From contig OZ010786.1 in the NCBI GenBank assembly GCA_963932465.1, forward strand, positions 598,537,038 to 598,601,037: 64,000 nucleotides of DNA, given 5' to 3'. Positions 31,723 through 42,629 of the stretch are shown here, one piece after another; position 1 is the first letter of the stretch; each line of letters starts with the position of its first letter. A model generated the notes under the pieces. That model worked only from the letters and a program-made list of their open reading frames with translations, was not told where the DNA came from and ran no database searches. This DNA is from Maratus speciosus (taxonomy: Eukaryota > Arthropoda > Arachnida > Araneae > Salticidae). The translations under genes were made by a program, and so were the position numbers.

Positions 31723-31952
31723 CCCTTTCTCTGCGCTACCCGAGATATGTTCGGGCATGCATTTTTCTGGCTAATTAATACTATTTGGCTATTCCCACCA
31801 GTTATTTTTCAGCGAAAACTTCGTCTGATTTAATCAGGGCATTTCCCCCGATTACGATAGTCAAAAATTTCTGCTTTAAAGAACCGGTGTTAAGAAATTA
31901 AAATTTCTGTAAAAGACACTCATCGCGAAGAATTACTTACGCAGCGAGAGGG
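31723..31952. mobile_element. TTAA-flanked MITE (CCCTTTCTCTGCGC family)
   Basis: TTAA at 31719-31722 and 31953-31956. Ends CCCTTTCTCTGCGCTACC and TACGCAGCGAGAGGG. Same family as 5355-5663, with shared internal CCCACCAGTTATTTTT and AAAGACNCTC motifs. The host copies at 26.6 and 36.2 kb show GAAATTAATATTCGAA uninterrupted. Confidence 0.9.
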
Positions 31953-32226
31953 TTAATTTCATAATTCATATTATAAAACTTTTAAAATGACAAATTCAGT
32001 GTATTTATGCTTGATTTTTTTAGTATTATAACCACACAAAAAAATTACCACATTAGGATTATAATTTCAGGAGATATTAATAAAAATATGAAAATGTAAT
32101 TTAACATTAGAAGCGCTAAAATTTGAATGCTTATAATTCAAAAAATTATCATCCAAATGACTTGGAATTTCATTTCAAGGCACAATTTCAGCCGAAGATT
32201 TAAAATATATTGTCAGAACTGGGCGT

Positions 32227-33416
32227 CAGGGGCGCGCCTGTGTTGATCGGCGCCTGTGTGCAAAATTTCAGCTTGCGCCCTATATCGCTCCATGAAAAAC
32301 TACCGTTTCATAAAAATCTATAAGTGATCACAAATGAAATCCTACAAAATCTATTATAAGTTTAACAAATAAATAAATAATATATAAATAGCCTTATGTA
32401 TATATATATATATAGACAGAAATTATAAAATGAATATGTAAAAGAAAAAATACATAAAAGAAGAGTACAAAACTTGAAAATAAAATAATTTACGTTATCC
32501 ATTTAAAAAAATTGACAATCATGTTTCAGATATCAGAAAATGGCTTTAAGCTGATTTACAGCTAAATTACTTAAAATATTCCACCGATAAACAGAAAAGA
32601 AAAGAAATATATATTTATCATGCCGTGGTAAAAATAAAAATCAGTAGCCTCATGATTAGTACTCACAACGTCACTGACTATCCAGTTTAGACTACCATTT
32701 GGATATGGCACGTAAAATGCATGATAATTTGAATCTAAAACTCTTCTTTATTAACAAGTTCACTGCCGCAAAAAGTAAGAATTTTCAAATTTCCTCTTGA
32801 AAGTCATTTGCCACCACAAATTCTGAAAGGTAAATTTCGCTTTACTAATACAGAGAAATTTCTGCCAATAAATAGGAGGCAATTTTTTTATTTTAAAATA
32901 ATGGTGAGAAAGTAATAAATTAAAGTCACGAATATTAAAGCTACGAGTATACTCGTAGCGTGGCAGTCAACGTGTTAAGTATATATATTTTTTAAGGGGA
33001 AATTAAATCCATCTTCGTATCCCTGGCCTTTTGTATTTATGTCTATTTTTTTCAGTAAAACAGTTTCAAATAGTGTATCTGAAATAGTGTTCTCGGTGGA
33101 ATCTAAAATTAAATAGAATGCTAAAAAATGCTCAAGCTTTTTTTTTTTTTTTTTTTTTTTTTGTAATGTTTCAAGTCAAATTTTACGTTCTGTATTGAAA
33201 TTGAATAATTTATCACATTCATTTTAAAGAATAATAACTTTTAATAAATTATAATTAATTTATTTGAGCTAAATCCATAAAATATAATTAGAATTTCAAG
33301 AATAATTAATTTTAATAAAATTTAAAAATATTTATTTTTAAATATTTCTTTCTAGCTTCAAATGCTTGACGCCTGTGTGCGCTGCACACTTTGCACAATA
33401 GATCGGCGCGCACCTG
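32227..33416. mobile_element. hAT-type non-autonomous element, 1.19 kb
   Basis: TIR CAGGGGCGCGCC (left) and GGCGCGCACCTG (right) are flanked by a perfect 8-bp duplication CTGGGCGT (32219-32226 and 33417-33424). Subterminal GCGCCTGTGTGC motifs occur in inverted arrangement. The interior is AT-rich with no transposase and contains a TTAA MITE (32755-32974) and a T-run near 33139-33162. Confidence 0.92.
32755..32974. mobile_element. TTAA-flanked MITE (CACGTTGACTGCC family)
   Basis: TTAA at 32751-32754 and 32975-32978. Left CAAGTTCACTGCCGC; right GCGTGGCAGTCAACGTG. Near the right end lies the palindrome CTACGAGTATACTCGTAG (32941-32958). Nested in the hAT-type element, which is nested in the long-TIR element. 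Confidence 0.85.
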
Positions 33417-33619
33417 CTGGGCGTTGCCATTGAAAAAAAACCAAAGTTTAGTCTGATTTGTAGATGGTCCCCTAAGCAAATTTTATATACCTCATTTAAA
33501 AGTAGACTATTTCCAATCGTTTGGTACCTGTAACTTTCTTCTATTATATTTAGTTGCAGAGTTAGTAGGGGGTGTTTACTTTTTATTTTCTACGACTGTA
33601 CTTTTATATTCACACGAGT

Positions 33620-33820
33620 CCATCCTCAAAATATTTCTCTATACCACGGATGACAAAGCCGCGATGATGAAGCGGTTGCTTCCCACGAACAAGTAAAAGT
33701 TGCGACCTCTATTGTCTATATCGACAACATTACCTTCTAACATTCAGCAGAAGTTTCAGAAGCTTTTCACAGATGGGATGTCATAGCTCTTGGAATTACA
33801 GATCTCACAGAATACTGAAG
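33620..33820 (+). other. Possible mariner transposase C-terminal trace
   Basis: One frame reads RDDEAVASHEQVKVATS and further on EVSEAFHRWDVIALG, faintly like the acidic and WDKC-type tail of mariner transposases, but with stops and no catalytic motif. A weak impression only. Confidence 0.2.
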
Positions 33821-33826
33821 GAAATA

Positions 33827-34477
33827 CAGGGTATCCCAAAAAGGAGAAGCTGTTTTTAAAAATTAATAATTAACAAACGAATAGAATTATTAAAAAATTT
33901 TTGCAGGAAACGGATATGTGAAGTCTGGAATTTTGCTTCGAGTACTTTATTATGTTAGTTCAAATTCTTACCGACAGATGGCGCTGCGACTACTGCATTC
34001 ATCAGCAATAGTTGAAAATTAAATGACAATATTTTCAATATGTCCTCCATTCATCACAATAACATGTCGGAGTCTTAGAATGAAATTAGCACACACCTTC
34101 TGCAACGTCTGTTGATGTGAAACTTTCACCCAATCGGTGATATTCTAAAACAATGAATATTCTCTCTTCCAACGAATATACCATTTTGAAGAATTTACGC
34201 AACGACAACTACTGTTTCTCTTGAAATAGTTACTACTGAACTTCACTGACCACGTCTACTTCTGTCTGATCTTCACGCATGCTCTGTTTGTTCATATAGC
34301 CACCAAAATGTGCTGTAACGCCATCTATCGGTCAGATTTTGAACTATTATAATAAAGCGTTCTAAACAAAATTCCAAACTTCACACACCCGTTTCCTGCA
34401 AGAAATATTTTTAGTAATTGCATTCGTTTGTTAATTATTCATTTTTAAAAATAGGTACTCCTTTTTGGGACACCCTG
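33827..34477. mobile_element. TA-flanked TIR element, 651 bp
   Basis: Left CAGGGTATCCCAAAAAGGAG and right CTCCTTTTTGGGACACCCTG are inverted repeats with TA at 33825-33826 and 34478-34479. The arms continue inward (TTTGCAGGAAACGGATATGT / CACCCGTTTCCTGCAAG; CGACAGATGGCG / CGCCATCTATCGG). CAGGGTGTCCC-type ends are common in mariner-superfamily elements. No transposase frame remains. Confidence 0.9.
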
Positions 34478-35212
34478 TATGTGCAAGCGGTAAAAGCAAA
34501 ATGTAAATTTGATAGAAAAAAAACTGTGGCAGTAAAAAATTGCTTATTTTACGGGAATTTTTTTTTTCTTACAACTTCTTAAAAAAAAAAACCCGTTAAT
34601 TTTACAGATAAAAATCGACATTTTTCAGTGGAAAAAAAAGTTCTACATGCATTCCAACTCACAGTTTTTTCTTTTAAATGTACGTATTTTTGTGAGTGTG
34701 TAGGAGGGGGAGCGGATTTTTTTTTTCAGCATCTATGAACAGGATGGTCATAAAAAAAAATTTGCCGATATATGGACCTCTAGCGGCCGGTTCGTTCAAC
34801 CGATCAAGATGAGATTTCAGGTATAGTTACTCTGAGGTATGAGATCGGGATTCTGCGAACGACAACAAAGTGGCGCTCACAGTTGCGGTTTTAGGTACAG
34901 AAACTCGAAATTTCCGAATGGCAACGCTAATTTTTTTTTTCCATCGTGAAATGCTCAGCGCATGCAAAAACCCTAAAGCGCGTTGGAACGGTATGGGTAT
35001 CACAAAAAGCGGATGCGTTATGCACGCACAAAAAACAGCTCTGCGAACGACCTAAAAAAAACGCGATCCGGGAGCACGGAGGAAATTTGCATATGACCGA
35101 GGCAAGATACCAATCACAAAACGCCGTTCGCCAGATATTCAGCGTAGAAAACAGATAAAAAGCTCAGTGGGACTGTTGGTTCTTCAGTCGGGAGCTCGAA
35201 CATGCCGACGAA

Positions 35213-36985
35213 ATGACTTTGCCACCGGAAATTCGTGGTGAATTCGTAAAACTCTATTATCAAAATTGGATGAATGCCGCGGTAGCTTTGCGTATTTACC
35301 GTCGAAACTATCGCTAAATACGTTCCCATGTACCCCACAAGCTCTGCATGATTTAGTAAAGATATTCGATGAAACTGTTTGCACTTGTGATAGATCGTGG
35401 TCCAGACGAACGATCTTCAAGTTCTAGAAGTGCATCACACAGTGACTTCAGGACACATGCAAATTGCAAGAGATACAGCACGTGTATAGTATATACCGAA
35501 AACAACGATTCTAAAGCTAGTGCTCTCTGTAATCCGTATGTTTCCATACCGGTACCAGTGCATCCAGATGTTGGACACGAAGACCATCAACAACGTATGG
35601 ACGTTGCAAATGAATTTCTTATCCGATATGATGGCGTTCTTCCCCCAGGGACAGCACTAAAATTCTAAAGCATTTGCTGGGTTTCCCTGGGTGTCCATCC
35701 TCGCCCCGATATGATGGCGATAACGACTGGCCTCTTCGCATATTATGGATGAACGAGGTACAGTCGTGGAAAAAAAAAAGTAAACACCCCCTACTAACTC
35801 CTCAACAAATTATCGTAGACGAAAGTTACTGGAACCGGACGATTGGAAATAAAGTCTACTTTTAAATGGTGTGTATAAAATTTGCTTAGGGGGCCATATA
35901 CATATTAAAACTAATCCAAACTTCATTTTTTTTCAATGGCAGTACCCAAATTTAACGAGATATTTCAAATCTTCGGTTCAAAATATGCCTAGAAACCAAA
36001 TTTCAAGTCATTCGAGTGTTTTCAAAGAGTGTTTTCGAGTGTCATCAAAGTTTTTGAATTATAGACATTCAAAATTCAGTACTTCTAATGTTAAATTACA
36101 TTTTTATATTTTTATTTATATCTCCTGAAATTATACTCCTAATGAGCTAATTTTTTGTGTAGCAATAATACTAATATACCCAAACATAAATACGTTGAAT
36201 TTGAAATTTTTATAATTTTATGATATGAATTATGAATTATGAAATTAATATTCGAAAAAATTATGAATTGCAACATGCAATTTTTTTGATGGATTTAGAT
36301 TTATTATTAAGTCCTGCTTTATGGAAATACAAAATTTCACATTTTTCTTCCAAGTAGTTTTCAAATTATGTTTAAAAAACGGCAAAATGATGGTTTAAGG
36401 GACCGTCTATGATAGAAGTGAGTAAATTTTTGAAATTTATTCTGCTATCCTGTAATCAAACAGGTTTCACTGACGCTTAAACGTGCCTTGATCAAGAAGG
36501 CGGCTCTCTGGGTTAACATTCGAGTTTGGAACTTCAATTTGGATACAGCCCTTAAAATACGCTCGTTTTAAAATAATTAATTTCTCGGAAACTTATGGCA
36601 CGAATTGCATAAAAAATTGTTTATAGGCTAATTGAAAGGTGTAGAGTTCATTTATGCTGCCAGAATTGTGTACTGCTATTGGAAAAAACAAAGTTATGGT
36701 TCGTTTTAATATGTAGATGGCCCCTTAAACAAATTTTATATACATCATTTAAAAGTAGACTTTATTTCCAATCGTTCGGTACCAGTAACTTTCTTCTACG
36801 ATAATTTGTTGAGAAGTTAGTAGGGGTGTTTACTTTTTTTTTCCACGACTGTACACTTTACCCTAACTGACAACGTCAACACCAAAAATTGTGAGGACAC
36901 GAATCCCCACGCTGTGGCACCAGTATCTTTATACGACGCCAAAGTTACTGTGTGGTGCAGCATTGCAGATACAATTGTTCTCAGC
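35213..36985 (+). pseudogene. Mariner-superfamily transposase, N-terminal half, disrupted
   Basis: From ATG 35213: MTLPPEIRGEFVKLYYQN, then ALRIYRRNYR and a stop, LVKIFDETVCTCDRS in another frame, HQQRMDVANEFLIRYD (about 35600) and NDWPLRILWMNE (35715-35757). The EFVKLYYQN…ALRIYRR helix-turn-helix resembles the domain annotated as DUF4817 in arthropod mariner-type elements. The first catalytic Asp, expected in LWxDE, is Asn here. The long-TIR element then interrupts the codon after NE. Coding resumes as HFTLTDNVNTKNC and YDAKVTVWC at 36853-36960. Multiple shifts; dead. Confidence 0.75.
35761..36851. mobile_element. Long-TIR Tc1/mariner-like element, copy 3
   Basis: CAGTCGTGGAAAAAAAAAAG at the left, CCACGACTG at the right, TA at 35759-35760 and 36852-36853. 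Same orientation and interior as copy 1, of which it is a close relative. Inserted in a transposase pseudogene: joining the flanks through one TA gives a continuous reading NEVHFTLTDN, which confirms the ends. Confidence 0.92.
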
Positions 36986-37019
36986 AGAGTTGACTGGGTC
37001 AGTGTAAAGGGCACAGACC

Positions 37020-38700
37020 GTTGATTTTCAAAGGGCTCAAAAATTTTAACGAATTCAAGTTAATTTTACTTTTTTTTGTGTTGTATCTGGGTTGACAAGG
37101 CTGGCTTGACACTCGCACAACACCAAGTAATGACAATGGCTTAAATTATATCTCTAACTCTTGATAGAAGACTTCGCTGTATTTTCCGTGAATGTTTAAA
37201 GTTCCATCAACCTACACAATTTTTTAAAATAAATCATGTAATATCTAAAAGCTCCAGCAAATTGAACACCTATTACCTTGTAGTAGATGACTGATATCAA
37301 GACTAGAGCTTTCTTATTATATTCTTTTATCGGTAGATGCTTTTGGAATAATATTTACTATTAAATGTTTTCATAAATTTTGCTTTGGAAGTTGTCTACA
37401 TATTAAAAAAATACACGATTGTTGATTTTATATGGTAACATACGCTTTTGACACCCTATTTGAATTCCTTGCTACCCAGGAAATTGATAAAGTTTATATG
37501 CTTTTCATAAATCTTAATACAGTTAGAAAACTAAATACGTTAGTAGTTTATCTCTAAATTTCAGAAAATAAATTGAAGATCTTATAAGAAAAGTACCAAA
37601 AACATTCACCAAGGCACAAGTAAAATTATACAAGAATTAAATATTTATATTTAAAAAAAAAAAAAAAAAAAAAAAAAACTTGCTTTACATGAGAGAAAAT
37701 CTTACGAAATATTTTTGGTAACTGTCTACGTGTTTTTTTTTTTTTTTCTTTTTTTTTTAACCATTTAGAAAAATGGTTATTGTCCTCGTCAGGGTAGGAA
37801 ATCAAAAGCATATCTGAAGGTTTTTATTGGTTTAATCATCATTTTATTCGTTTTCTGATTGGTCTATACAGTAATCTGTATTTCCCTTTACTTTCAACTG
37901 AGATGGACAACAGAGTGTTGCCACTATGACAAAAAGTAATAAAAACTACAAAAAAATTTATAACTCAGAAACAAATTGAGATACAGCTTTCAAACAAATT
38001 GCATTTAAAAGTACATTTTTTTACCCTGCGGCTCTTTTGATAACAGAATACGGCCCCTTAAATTATGGAAAGAAAAAATTATTTCTCTGTCTTGAAAACT
38101 AATTATTCAAATGAGCTCTACAGACACAAATCAATGTTTTTTACAACTATGGTTTGTTCATAATAGATTTTTTTCATATTACTTTATTAATAGTTTCATA
38201 ATTAAAAATAGTTTTTGAATAGAAAAATGTCTGGGATAAGTTTGGGTCTATTCATTATATCTCTATAATAAATTAATAAAAAAATCCATCGGATAATTTT
38301 TATGAAGATACAAATTAAGTTTCTCAAATGGATTTAACTTTTACATCCTCAAATTCAAACTCTTTTAACCCTATCAAGATTTAAAATAATGCATATAAAC
38401 TATTCTTTTTTCCTGGCGGTCTCGATCCAAGAAACTCAAAGAAGATGTCAAGAATAGGTGTTATTGTTTGAAAATTCAAAGTTGATACAATTTTTAATTA
38501 GTAGGGAACTTCGAAAACATAATTTATACATAACAATAATTAGTAGATATTATTTCTAGTCGATTGGTGCCTGCATATTTTTTACGCTTATTTTTAGCAG
38601 AATTAGTAAGGAGTAACCACATTTTTTCCCATTTTAAGACAGTATTCCGTTAGAGACAGGTTCCTTTTTCATAAGGTTTCATGTATTATTATGTCTGAAT
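37020..38700. other. AT-rich interval with A/T homopolymers
   Basis: An A-run near 37652-37678 and a T-rich run near 37733-37759 could pair as a weak hairpin. No coding frame or TIR element recognised. This begins the 5.6-kb block separating the two halves of the mariner-superfamily element. Confidence 0.5.
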
Positions 38701-38707
38701 TTAGGGG

Positions 38708-39185
38708 CCACTGTACAGCTTTTTTTGTCTCCTTGTCCTACTTTTTGAGACACTAAACCTGACAACTCTGGTTGTCACATAGTTTGGCTTCATGTCACTG
38801 TATTCATGCTTGTGAAATTTGTCTACATACCTTCCTAAAGTTTTTCGATAAATGCTATGTTCTTTTGCAGCCGCATGAGAACTTGTCTTATTATTAACAT
38901 ATTTTAACCCTTTCAGGGGCAAAGTACTTTCAATAACTGAAATTTTGAAATAAATGTCTGCACCGGAATTTACGAACAAATTTGTTTTGAAATAAGAAAA
39001 GGCTATATTTTACATACTTATTAAATGGAAAAGATCTTATCAAAATTCTGGAGCCATTGTGGCGTTTAAGAATTAAAATTAAGTGGTTTCATAAACATAT
39101 CACTGCCCCTGAAAGGGTTAAGAGTTGCTTTCATACTTTATAGTCCTTTCTAGTCTTTTACACTGTTTCTGTTTACTTATTGTAA
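38708..39185 (-). pseudogene. pogo/Jerky-type transposase N-terminus (Psq helix-turn-helix)
   Basis: On the minus strand: KYVNNKTSSHAAAKEH then SIYRKTLGRYVDKFHK, followed by a basic stretch SKSRTRRQKK before a stop at about 38701. AA-x-x-x-x-I-x-x-x-TL-x-x is the Psq-type DNA-binding helix-turn-helix at the N-terminus of pogo/Tigger/Jerky proteins. The TTAA MITE at 38908-39117 splits it just upstream of KYVNN. Beyond the MITE a decayed lead-in can be followed to about 39180. DDE domain absent. Confidence 0.65.
38908..39117. mobile_element. TTAA-flanked MITE (CCCTTTCAGGGGCA family)
   Basis: TTAA at 38904-38907 and 39118-39121. Left CCCTTTCAGGGGCAAAG; right CACTGCCCCTGAAAGGG. A close relative is 51641-51851. 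Both share the internal GAGCCAATGTGG/GGAGCCATTGTGGC motif near the right end. Inserted in the Psq-domain pseudogene. Confidence 0.9.
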
Positions 39186-39838
39186 GTAATATTTAAATGG
39201 AAAAAAGTTTCTAACAACTGCCCCATTTATATTTCATTAAAATTTTTCTTGCAGTGGATACTATAGCAATTTTTTACATCTTTGTTTAATCTGGTTTAAA
39301 CATTTTCTTTCCATCACTTCATTTTACTGTAGCTTTACAGAATAAATTTACATTATTTTTTATATATAAGCACTAACCTTTCATTAAGCACTGTGTATAA
39401 TAAAAAGATTTCCAAAACCACTTAATTAAAGGAGCCTTGGGCATCTGCTCAACCCTCCCTCGCATTGACCGGGTCAAGCGTCCCCACATAGCCCTTTTCT
39501 AAAGAATACCACATTGTTATTTTAAGCCTAACTTACTGTACAATCTTTATGCCGGGAATGAAAGCTCGATATTTGTGCATATACTTAAAATCCACTTACT
39601 TAAATTTCTATAATATATTTTATCTGAAAAAAGCTTACAAAATATTTCTGAAAAACACAACTTTTAGGTTGAAAACGCTTCACAATTCATTTTTTCCACA
39701 CCTATTTCGATTATATGTATAAAAAAAAAGACTGTTGTTTGAGCATTTCAGAAGCTTTGGTTGACACCTATTGATAAAACTCTGACATCCTTTTAAATAT
39801 GAATGCTGGAGTGTGGGTGAAGTCTCCCCTATGGTCAA
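39122..39838. other. AT-rich spacer
   Basis: No recognisable gene. A less AT-rich stretch at 39425-39490 (GGAGCCTTGGGCATCTGC, CGGGTCAAGCGTCCCC) is unassigned. Confidence 0.45.
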
Positions 39839-40083
39839 CAGTGGCGTGGCGTCCGGTCATCGCTGGATGCGGCGATGACCAAACAATATTTTAAAACTCT
39901 TAATAAGCTTTTAAAACTCTACGATCCAGTTTTAGCAGAACATTTGGAGTTCATGTATAAGTGAAGGTAAGATTTAAAGTTTCTTTTTTGAACATTCAAC
40001 CATTAAATTTTAGAGTTAATAATTTTTCACCACAAACTTAAATAATTGCGATGACCACCGAAAATTTTCACGCCACGCCACTG
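39839..40083. mobile_element. hAT-type MITE, 245 bp, 8-bp target duplication
   Basis: CAGTGGCGTGGCG at the left and CGCCACGCCACTG at the right form a perfect 13-bp TIR, flanked by ATGGTCAA (39831-39838 and 40084-40091). Subterminal GTCATCGC / GCGATGAC is a second inverted pair. No coding content. Confidence 0.95.
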
Positions 40084-40396
40084 ATGGTCAACCTTCCCCA
40101 ATCTCCCCTATTCCTTTAAGGTAATGTGAATTAATTATCAAATCAGTTAAAAATGTCATAAATTCAATTTTTGTTACAATCAGACAGAAATTATTGAATG
40201 TGATATCTGCAGGTGTCTCCCTCTCCACACACAAGAAAAATTCAGTATACAAATTTCGTTAAAAAATATTTGTTTAGAACACAAATGTCTTTCCGTATGG
40301 AAATAGAAATTTTGAAAATTAAATATCATCCTTCTTTCGTTCTTTTATAAAAGTACCATATATTATAGGGTATTGGAATGCTGAAATATAAGGCTA

Positions 40397-41199
40397 CAGT
40401 AGAATGCTGATTATCCGAACAAGTCGGGATCGACCCTAGTTCGGATAAGCAAAAGTTCAGATAAATGGACAGACAATTTAAGGGGTGTTTTTGACCATAC
40501 TAAAACCTTCTCAATTTATGTAAGCTTATGACTGGCAGCACCAGTTAGTGCTAGCATGTTTTTAAAAAAATTGTCTTTTTTTTAACATTTTTATCATAAT
40601 TTGTGTTTATCTTTTTATCATTTTCTGAACGCCAGAGATTATAATTTAAGCAAAAAAGCTTTTGATTGTTGTTTGCTTTTGCTTAAAGATACTATTTTCA
40701 ATACTGCCATATCCCTAATTCTTCTTAAATATACGTTACTTGAATAGGATCAACGTTCTTCTGTCTTTCGAGCCATTTCATAGCTGTTTCCAAACGCTCA
40801 AAGGCTTCGTTATGTGATGGATCTGGGTTATTTTCAGAGCATTCGTTTTCATTTTCTTCAATTTCTTTTTCGTCATCAATCGCATACGCAATATCATAAT
40901 CAGTTAAAACTTGATATCCAGGTCATGTACCAGTTGATTTCATTCTGTTCATAGCTTAGGATTCTTCCCATCTCCTTTATTGTTTTACATTCCTCAATTT
41001 CTGATCCATTATCGCTTTTTCCTTTACTTAAAGTTTTATTCCAAGCCAATGGATAATTGGGAGTTCGGTTAAAAAAATTGGGAGAAATAGGCTGTTCGGA
41101 TAACTAGAACTGCGGTTTTAAAAAAAAATTCAGATAAATAGGCTGTTCGGATAATTGGAAGTTCGGTTAATTGGAGTTCCGATAATCGGCACTCTACTG
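40397..41199 (-). mobile_element. Tigger/pogo element remnant, 803 bp
   Basis: TIR CAGTAGAATGCTGATTATCC (left) and CCGATAATCGGCACTCTACTG-like (right), with TA at 40395-40396 and 41200-41201. CAGTAGA…TTATCCGAAC is typical of Tigger-type ends. Close to the right end, GGCTGTTCGGATAA is repeated (about 41090 and 41146). It encodes only a C-terminal transposase trace. Confidence 0.88.
40735..40925 (-). pseudogene. Tigger-type transposase C-terminal remnant
   Basis: Minus strand: YQVLTDYDIAYAIDDEKEIE, acidic Asn/Glu stretch, then NEAFERLETAMKWLERQ. The 'LTD-EI…D.E…A.E.LE.A..WLE.Q' layout is characteristic of Tigger/pogo C-termini. The preceding DDE domain has been deleted. Confidence 0.75.
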
Positions 41200-41514
41200 T
41201 ATTTGAATGTGAAAATAATACTTGCTTCTGAATATAATAAGTATTTTGTACCCTTAAAAAAATGACTTTATACATCCATAAAGTGCTGATTTAATTTCGC
41301 ACTATAAAAAGGTTTTTACAGAAAAGGTACTCTCTAAAAAAATCGCTTTGTTAGTCTAAATTCATTAAAATTATTGAGTAAATTAACTATTCTCAGTACA
41401 CTCTTCCCATAATTTTCTAAACTTTTATCATTATTAGGAATCAAGGGAAATATTTAAGTTTCCACAGTTGAGAAAAAAGAGAAGTTCCCCAGGGATTGTA
41501 TTCATGCACTCCCG

Positions 41515-41725
41515 TAGCCAGTATTTTTCAACCGACTTCAAAAAAAGAAGGAGATTCTCATTTCGACGCATACGCATATGTTTGTTTTTTTTTATGTATG
41601 CTCATCGATCACTCCGAAACTGAGCAACCAATTCATGTAATTTTTTTTTAACTGAAAGAGTATACTCTCTAATTGGTCCTATTTAAATTTCATCAAAATT
41701 AGTTCAGTACTTTTTAAGAAATTCA
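41515..41725 (+). repeat. Fragment of a widespread arthropod-type repeat (CAACCGACTTCAAAAA)
   Basis: Contains TTTTCAACCGACTTC, AAGAAGGAGATTCTCATTTC, a TATG plus T-run and ACTCCGAAACTGAGCAACCA, ending with AATTTCATCAAAATTAGTTC. I recall near-identical sequence scattered in many insect genomes, which suggests a transposon tail. The class is not decided here. Confidence 0.45.
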
Positions 41726-42590
41726 ACACAAATCAAAATAAACAAATAAATAAACATTTTAAATAAATATTTTAAAAAAAATTTAAGATTTTTCATAAAG
41801 CATTTTAAAATTCCATTGAATTTTTTTTTCTTTTTGTTGTTGTTGAAAAGTTTATTTTATTCGAAAACTTATTATAGTTTCCAAATAGTAGTCACTGCTT
41901 TATTTAATGGTAGACTTTTCGATTGATTAAATTAAGCACTCTTTTTTTCAAAATACATACTAGAATATCCTTATAGTTATTTAACCGTGGCCATTAAATA
42001 AAGCGAGGATTATTATCCGAAAATGGTGGTAGACATTTTGAATGAGGTAACGCTGTCCGTGAGATCCCACAGCTTGCTGGATTGTAATCCAAAAGTATCA
42101 TGAACTTTGTATTCCCCAAAAAGAAAGTTTTTTCCAATTAACAACAAAATCCCGTCAAAGAGTTTTGTGCCTTCTGCTATTACTCTCTTTTCTTTCTTTC
42201 TTTTTTTCTTTCTTTTTTTCTTTCAAAAAGCACGATATTTTGCTTTCAGAGACGGCTATAAGGGAAGGTAAAAGCAAAAGTTCTGAAAACATGCAAATTT
42301 TTGGCTAAAATCTTAAAGATATCATTCAAAGAAGCGACGTAAAACCTTTTTTCGTCCAGGGCGCCATGGCTACTAAGCTCTCGTTGTGTGCATGTCTTTT
42401 CTTTCAATTGCATACAAATATATCCTCTTTGGTTTCCAATCCTGAAATTGCTACGATATATCTTTGATTTCTATGTGATAATAAAAAATACCTTTCTTGT
42501 GATGTCTATTAACTAATGATTATCCCTAAACGAATTCTCGAAATTTAGTACACTAATCAGGATGTATGTATACAACTGTACAAGGAGCGA
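41726..42590. other. AT-rich interval with a CTTT microsatellite
   Basis: (CTTT)n-like tract at 42184-42224; otherwise no recognised feature. It ends at the right half of the mariner-superfamily element. Confidence 0.5.
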
Positions 42591-42629
42591 AAAAATATTG
42601 GAGCGGTTTAGGCACTTAGGGCCGCGAAG

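Larger units (their letters stand above)
31043..33598. mobile_element. Long-TIR Tc1/mariner-like element, copy 2, with two main insertions
   Basis: Ends TAGTCGTGGGGAAAAAAGTA (left) and TACTTTTTATTTTCTACGACTG-like (right), with TA at 31041-31042 and 33599-33600. Its interior runs in the opposite direction to copies 1 and 3: GCCTATTTTAGGGGCTGTAT near 31350 is the reverse complement of 26887 onward. It is longer because of a TTAA MITE (31723-31952) and a hAT-type element (32227-33416). Their insertion sites are seen empty in copy 1. Confidence 0.85.
34743..36985 (+). mobile_element. Left part of a mariner-superfamily element with long TIR
   Basis: The first ~370 bp (TGGTCATAAAAAAA, TATATGGACCTCTAGCGGCC, CGCTCACAGTTGCGGTTTTA, GAGCACGGAGGAAATTTGCA) are the inverted counterpart of 43140-43553, so this is one TIR. 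Transposase sequence follows (35213 on), itself split by the long-TIR element at 35761-36851. Homology to the transposase ends near 36985. The matching right part is 5.6 kb away. Confidence 0.7.

Noticed and set aside
33620..33820. Confident mariner C-terminus
   Set aside because: Only acidic and WD-like fragments, no catalytic motif, several stops; listed at very low confidence.
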